A stretch of 7,663 bases of DNA. Origin: Candidatus Aegiribacteria sp. (GTDB lineage: Bacteria; Fermentibacterota; Fermentibacteria; Fermentibacterales; JCC-6). The DNA lies in assembly GCA_030640155.1 (NCBI GenBank), contig DAOWJX010000236.1, forward strand, positions 1-7,663, in the 5' to 3' direction. The translations under genes were made by a program, and so were the position numbers. The notes beneath the pieces were generated by a model, which was given only the letters and a program-made list of their open reading frames with translations, had not been told where the DNA came from and ran no database searches. Positions 6,465 through 7,663 of this stretch are shown in pieces (positions within the stretch are counted from its first letter, which is position 1; every line of letters begins with the position of its first letter).

Positions 6465-7663
6465 ATGAAGAAATCGATTATTTTCTCAGCCATCATTCTG
6501 ATGTTTGCCGGATTGTTGAGTATTTCAGGATGTGCTACTGATTACACCCGGGAAATGAAACCGGTAAGAACAGATCTTCGAAACAAAAGACCGGACCTCG
6601 CCCTTCAGGAATTCAGAGAAACATTTCAGGACTCTACCGGCAAGAACAGACTGCTTTATCTGATGGAGCTTGGCAATCTTCTCAGACTCTCATGTGAGTA
6701 CGCTGAAGCAGAGACTGTGCTTCTTCAGGCTGACCGTCTCAGCGATCAGCAGAGGGGTATTGAGCTGGGGCAGGAAGTGGGTGCGTTTCTCACCAGTGAT
6801 CTTGCTCTTGAATACCGGGGGGCAGATTACGAGAAAGTTTTCATAAATTATTGTCTGGCCGCATCCTATGCCGCTGAGAATAATATGGAGGACGCTCTCG
6901 TAGAATGCCGCGCCGTTAATAACAAACTTCGTGTTTTCAATCTTGATTATGAAAGAGGCAACAGGAACAGATATAGTGATGATGCGTTTATCCGTTATTT
7001 GATGGGCATCCTCTTTGAGAAATCAGGCGATCTGAATAACGCGCTGATAGCATACAGAAACAGCGCGGCTGTTTATGATTCATCATATGCAGCGGAATAC
7101 GGTATTCCTGCACCACGGAGAGTCAGGTCAGATATTCTTAGATTATCAAGTGAGCTGGGGATGGAATCGGTATTTCAGAATTATCGGAATGAATGGCCTG
7201 AAATCGATGGCTGGCAGGATCAGGGTCCTGATGCATCTCACGGAGAAATTGTCGTGATTCTTGAAGCCGGTCTGATTCCTTCCAGGATAGAGAGGTCATA
7301 TACCTTTGTCTTTGATGACAGGGTCTACAGACTGGCTCTTCCAGGGATAGCAGCTTTCAAGCAGAATACTCTTTCAGTTGTTCTGTCTTCCGGAAGTCAC
7401 CAGTCAAACGGTTTTCTTGCTGAGGATCTTGCAGCGATTGCACGCAAGAACCTCGAAGACCAGGCTGGTCGGGACATTGCCCGATCAATTGCACGGCTTG
7501 CGATAAAGGCAGGAGTTGCTGAAGCAGGTGAACAGATAGTAGAAGAACTCACCTCTGAAAACAGTACAGCATCAAATATTACGGGACTTCTTTTAAGCAT
7601 TGCTGGTGCTGTTACTGAACGGGCTGATCTCAGAGCATGGCTGACCCTCCCGAAGCAGATTTA
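6465..7663 (+). CDS. TPR-containing lipoprotein, COG3014-like (partial, runs off the right edge)
   Basis: The first 399 codons are in the window, with no stop. A lipoprotein signal peptide ends in I-S-G-C with Cys23 and Ala24 at +2, again compatible with outer-membrane sorting. Residues about 40-210 are helical TPR-like repeats, including YLMELGNLLRLSCEYAEAE (65-83), a segment containing YEKVFINYCLAASY (122-135), and FEKSGDLNNALIAYRNSA (184-201). A predicted beta-rich part follows with GEIVVILEAGLIP (260-272) and YRLALPGIA (288-296), then a helical region containing DLAAIARKNLED (321-332) and AWLTLPKQI at the very end. This order matches my memory of the uncharacterised COG3014 family, usually about 430-480 residues, so perhaps 30-80 residues are missing. 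The ATG at 6465 is six bases after an in-frame TAA (6459-6461) and has no strong ribosome site. It may serve as a scaffold beside the LpoB-like protein; its function is unknown. Confidence 0.8.
   Translation, partial: MKKSIIFSAIILMFAGLLSISGCATDYTREMKPVRTDLRNKRPDLALQEFRETFQDSTGKNRLLYLMELGNLLRLSCEYAEAETVLLQADRLSDQQRGIELGQEVGAFLTSDLALEYRGADYEKVFINYCLAASYAAENNMEDALVECRAVNNKLRVFNLDYERGNRNRYSDDAFIRYLMGILFEKSGDLNNALIAYRNSAAVYDSSYAAEYGIPAPRRVRSDILRLSSELGMESVFQNYRNEWPEIDGWQDQGPDASHGEIVVILEAGLIPSRIERSYTFVFDDRVYRLALPGIAAFKQNTLSVVLSSGSHQSNGFLAEDLAAIARKNLEDQAGRDIARSIARLAIKAGVAEAGEQIVEELTSENSTASNITGLLLSIAGAVTERADLRAWLTLPKQI

Noticed and set aside
1452..6614. GAATTC occurs about 15 times, against about two expected for a random 7.6-kb sequence.
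   Set aside because: Eleven of the fourteen coding copies are in frame as Glu-Phe codons and three as Asn-Ser, so codon and dipeptide usage explain most of it. It only says that this hexamer is not avoided.

Overview
The window reads as chromosome from a diderm (Gram-negative type) bacterium of moderate GC content. Three proteins have lipoprotein signal peptides, one large protein ends in an outer-membrane beta-barrel, and the dxr-rseP gene order is the common Gram-negative one. The fusion of a metallopeptidase, a TolB-like propeller and an Omp85-like barrel, together with the divergence of every protein, suggests an uncultured or candidate-phylum lineage near the Fibrobacterota/Bacteroidota assemblage. 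That placement is inferred from style only; no marker in the window fixes it. I see no mobile elements, CRISPR arrays, tRNA or rRNA genes.

Layout from left to right. The last 47 codons of dxr (isoprenoid synthesis) overlap the start of rseP, the intramembrane site-2 protease. A 129-bp gap follows; it holds a nested set of inverted repeats that folds on paper into a three-way junction. Next comes a small lipoprotein gene on the minus strand, which converges with rseP. A short divergent promoter region with an 11-bp inverted repeat separates it from a 989-residue exported protein built of a gluzincin-type metallopeptidase, a WD40/TolB-like propeller and an Omp85/BamA-like barrel. After an 87-bp gap with a good -10 box and a strong Shine-Dalgarno comes a TTG-started exported protein that joins a four-cysteine zinc ribbon to a degenerate formylglycine-generating-enzyme (FGE/SUMF1) fold. 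Then follow an LpoB-like lipoprotein and, after a strong hairpin at its stop codon, a TPR lipoprotein resembling COG3014, which runs off the right edge.

Almost everything here concerns the cell envelope: RseP cleaves membrane proteins, the large fusion protein probably sits in the outer membrane with a periplasmic peptidase, and the LpoB-like/COG3014 pair resembles an outer-membrane lipoprotein module that in Proteobacteria is tied to activation of peptidoglycan synthases. The best candidates for something undescribed are the zinc-ribbon/FGE-like protein, the peptidase-propeller-barrel fusion, and the three-way-junction element between rseP and the minus-strand lipoprotein gene. No stretch longer than 300 bases lacks a gene.
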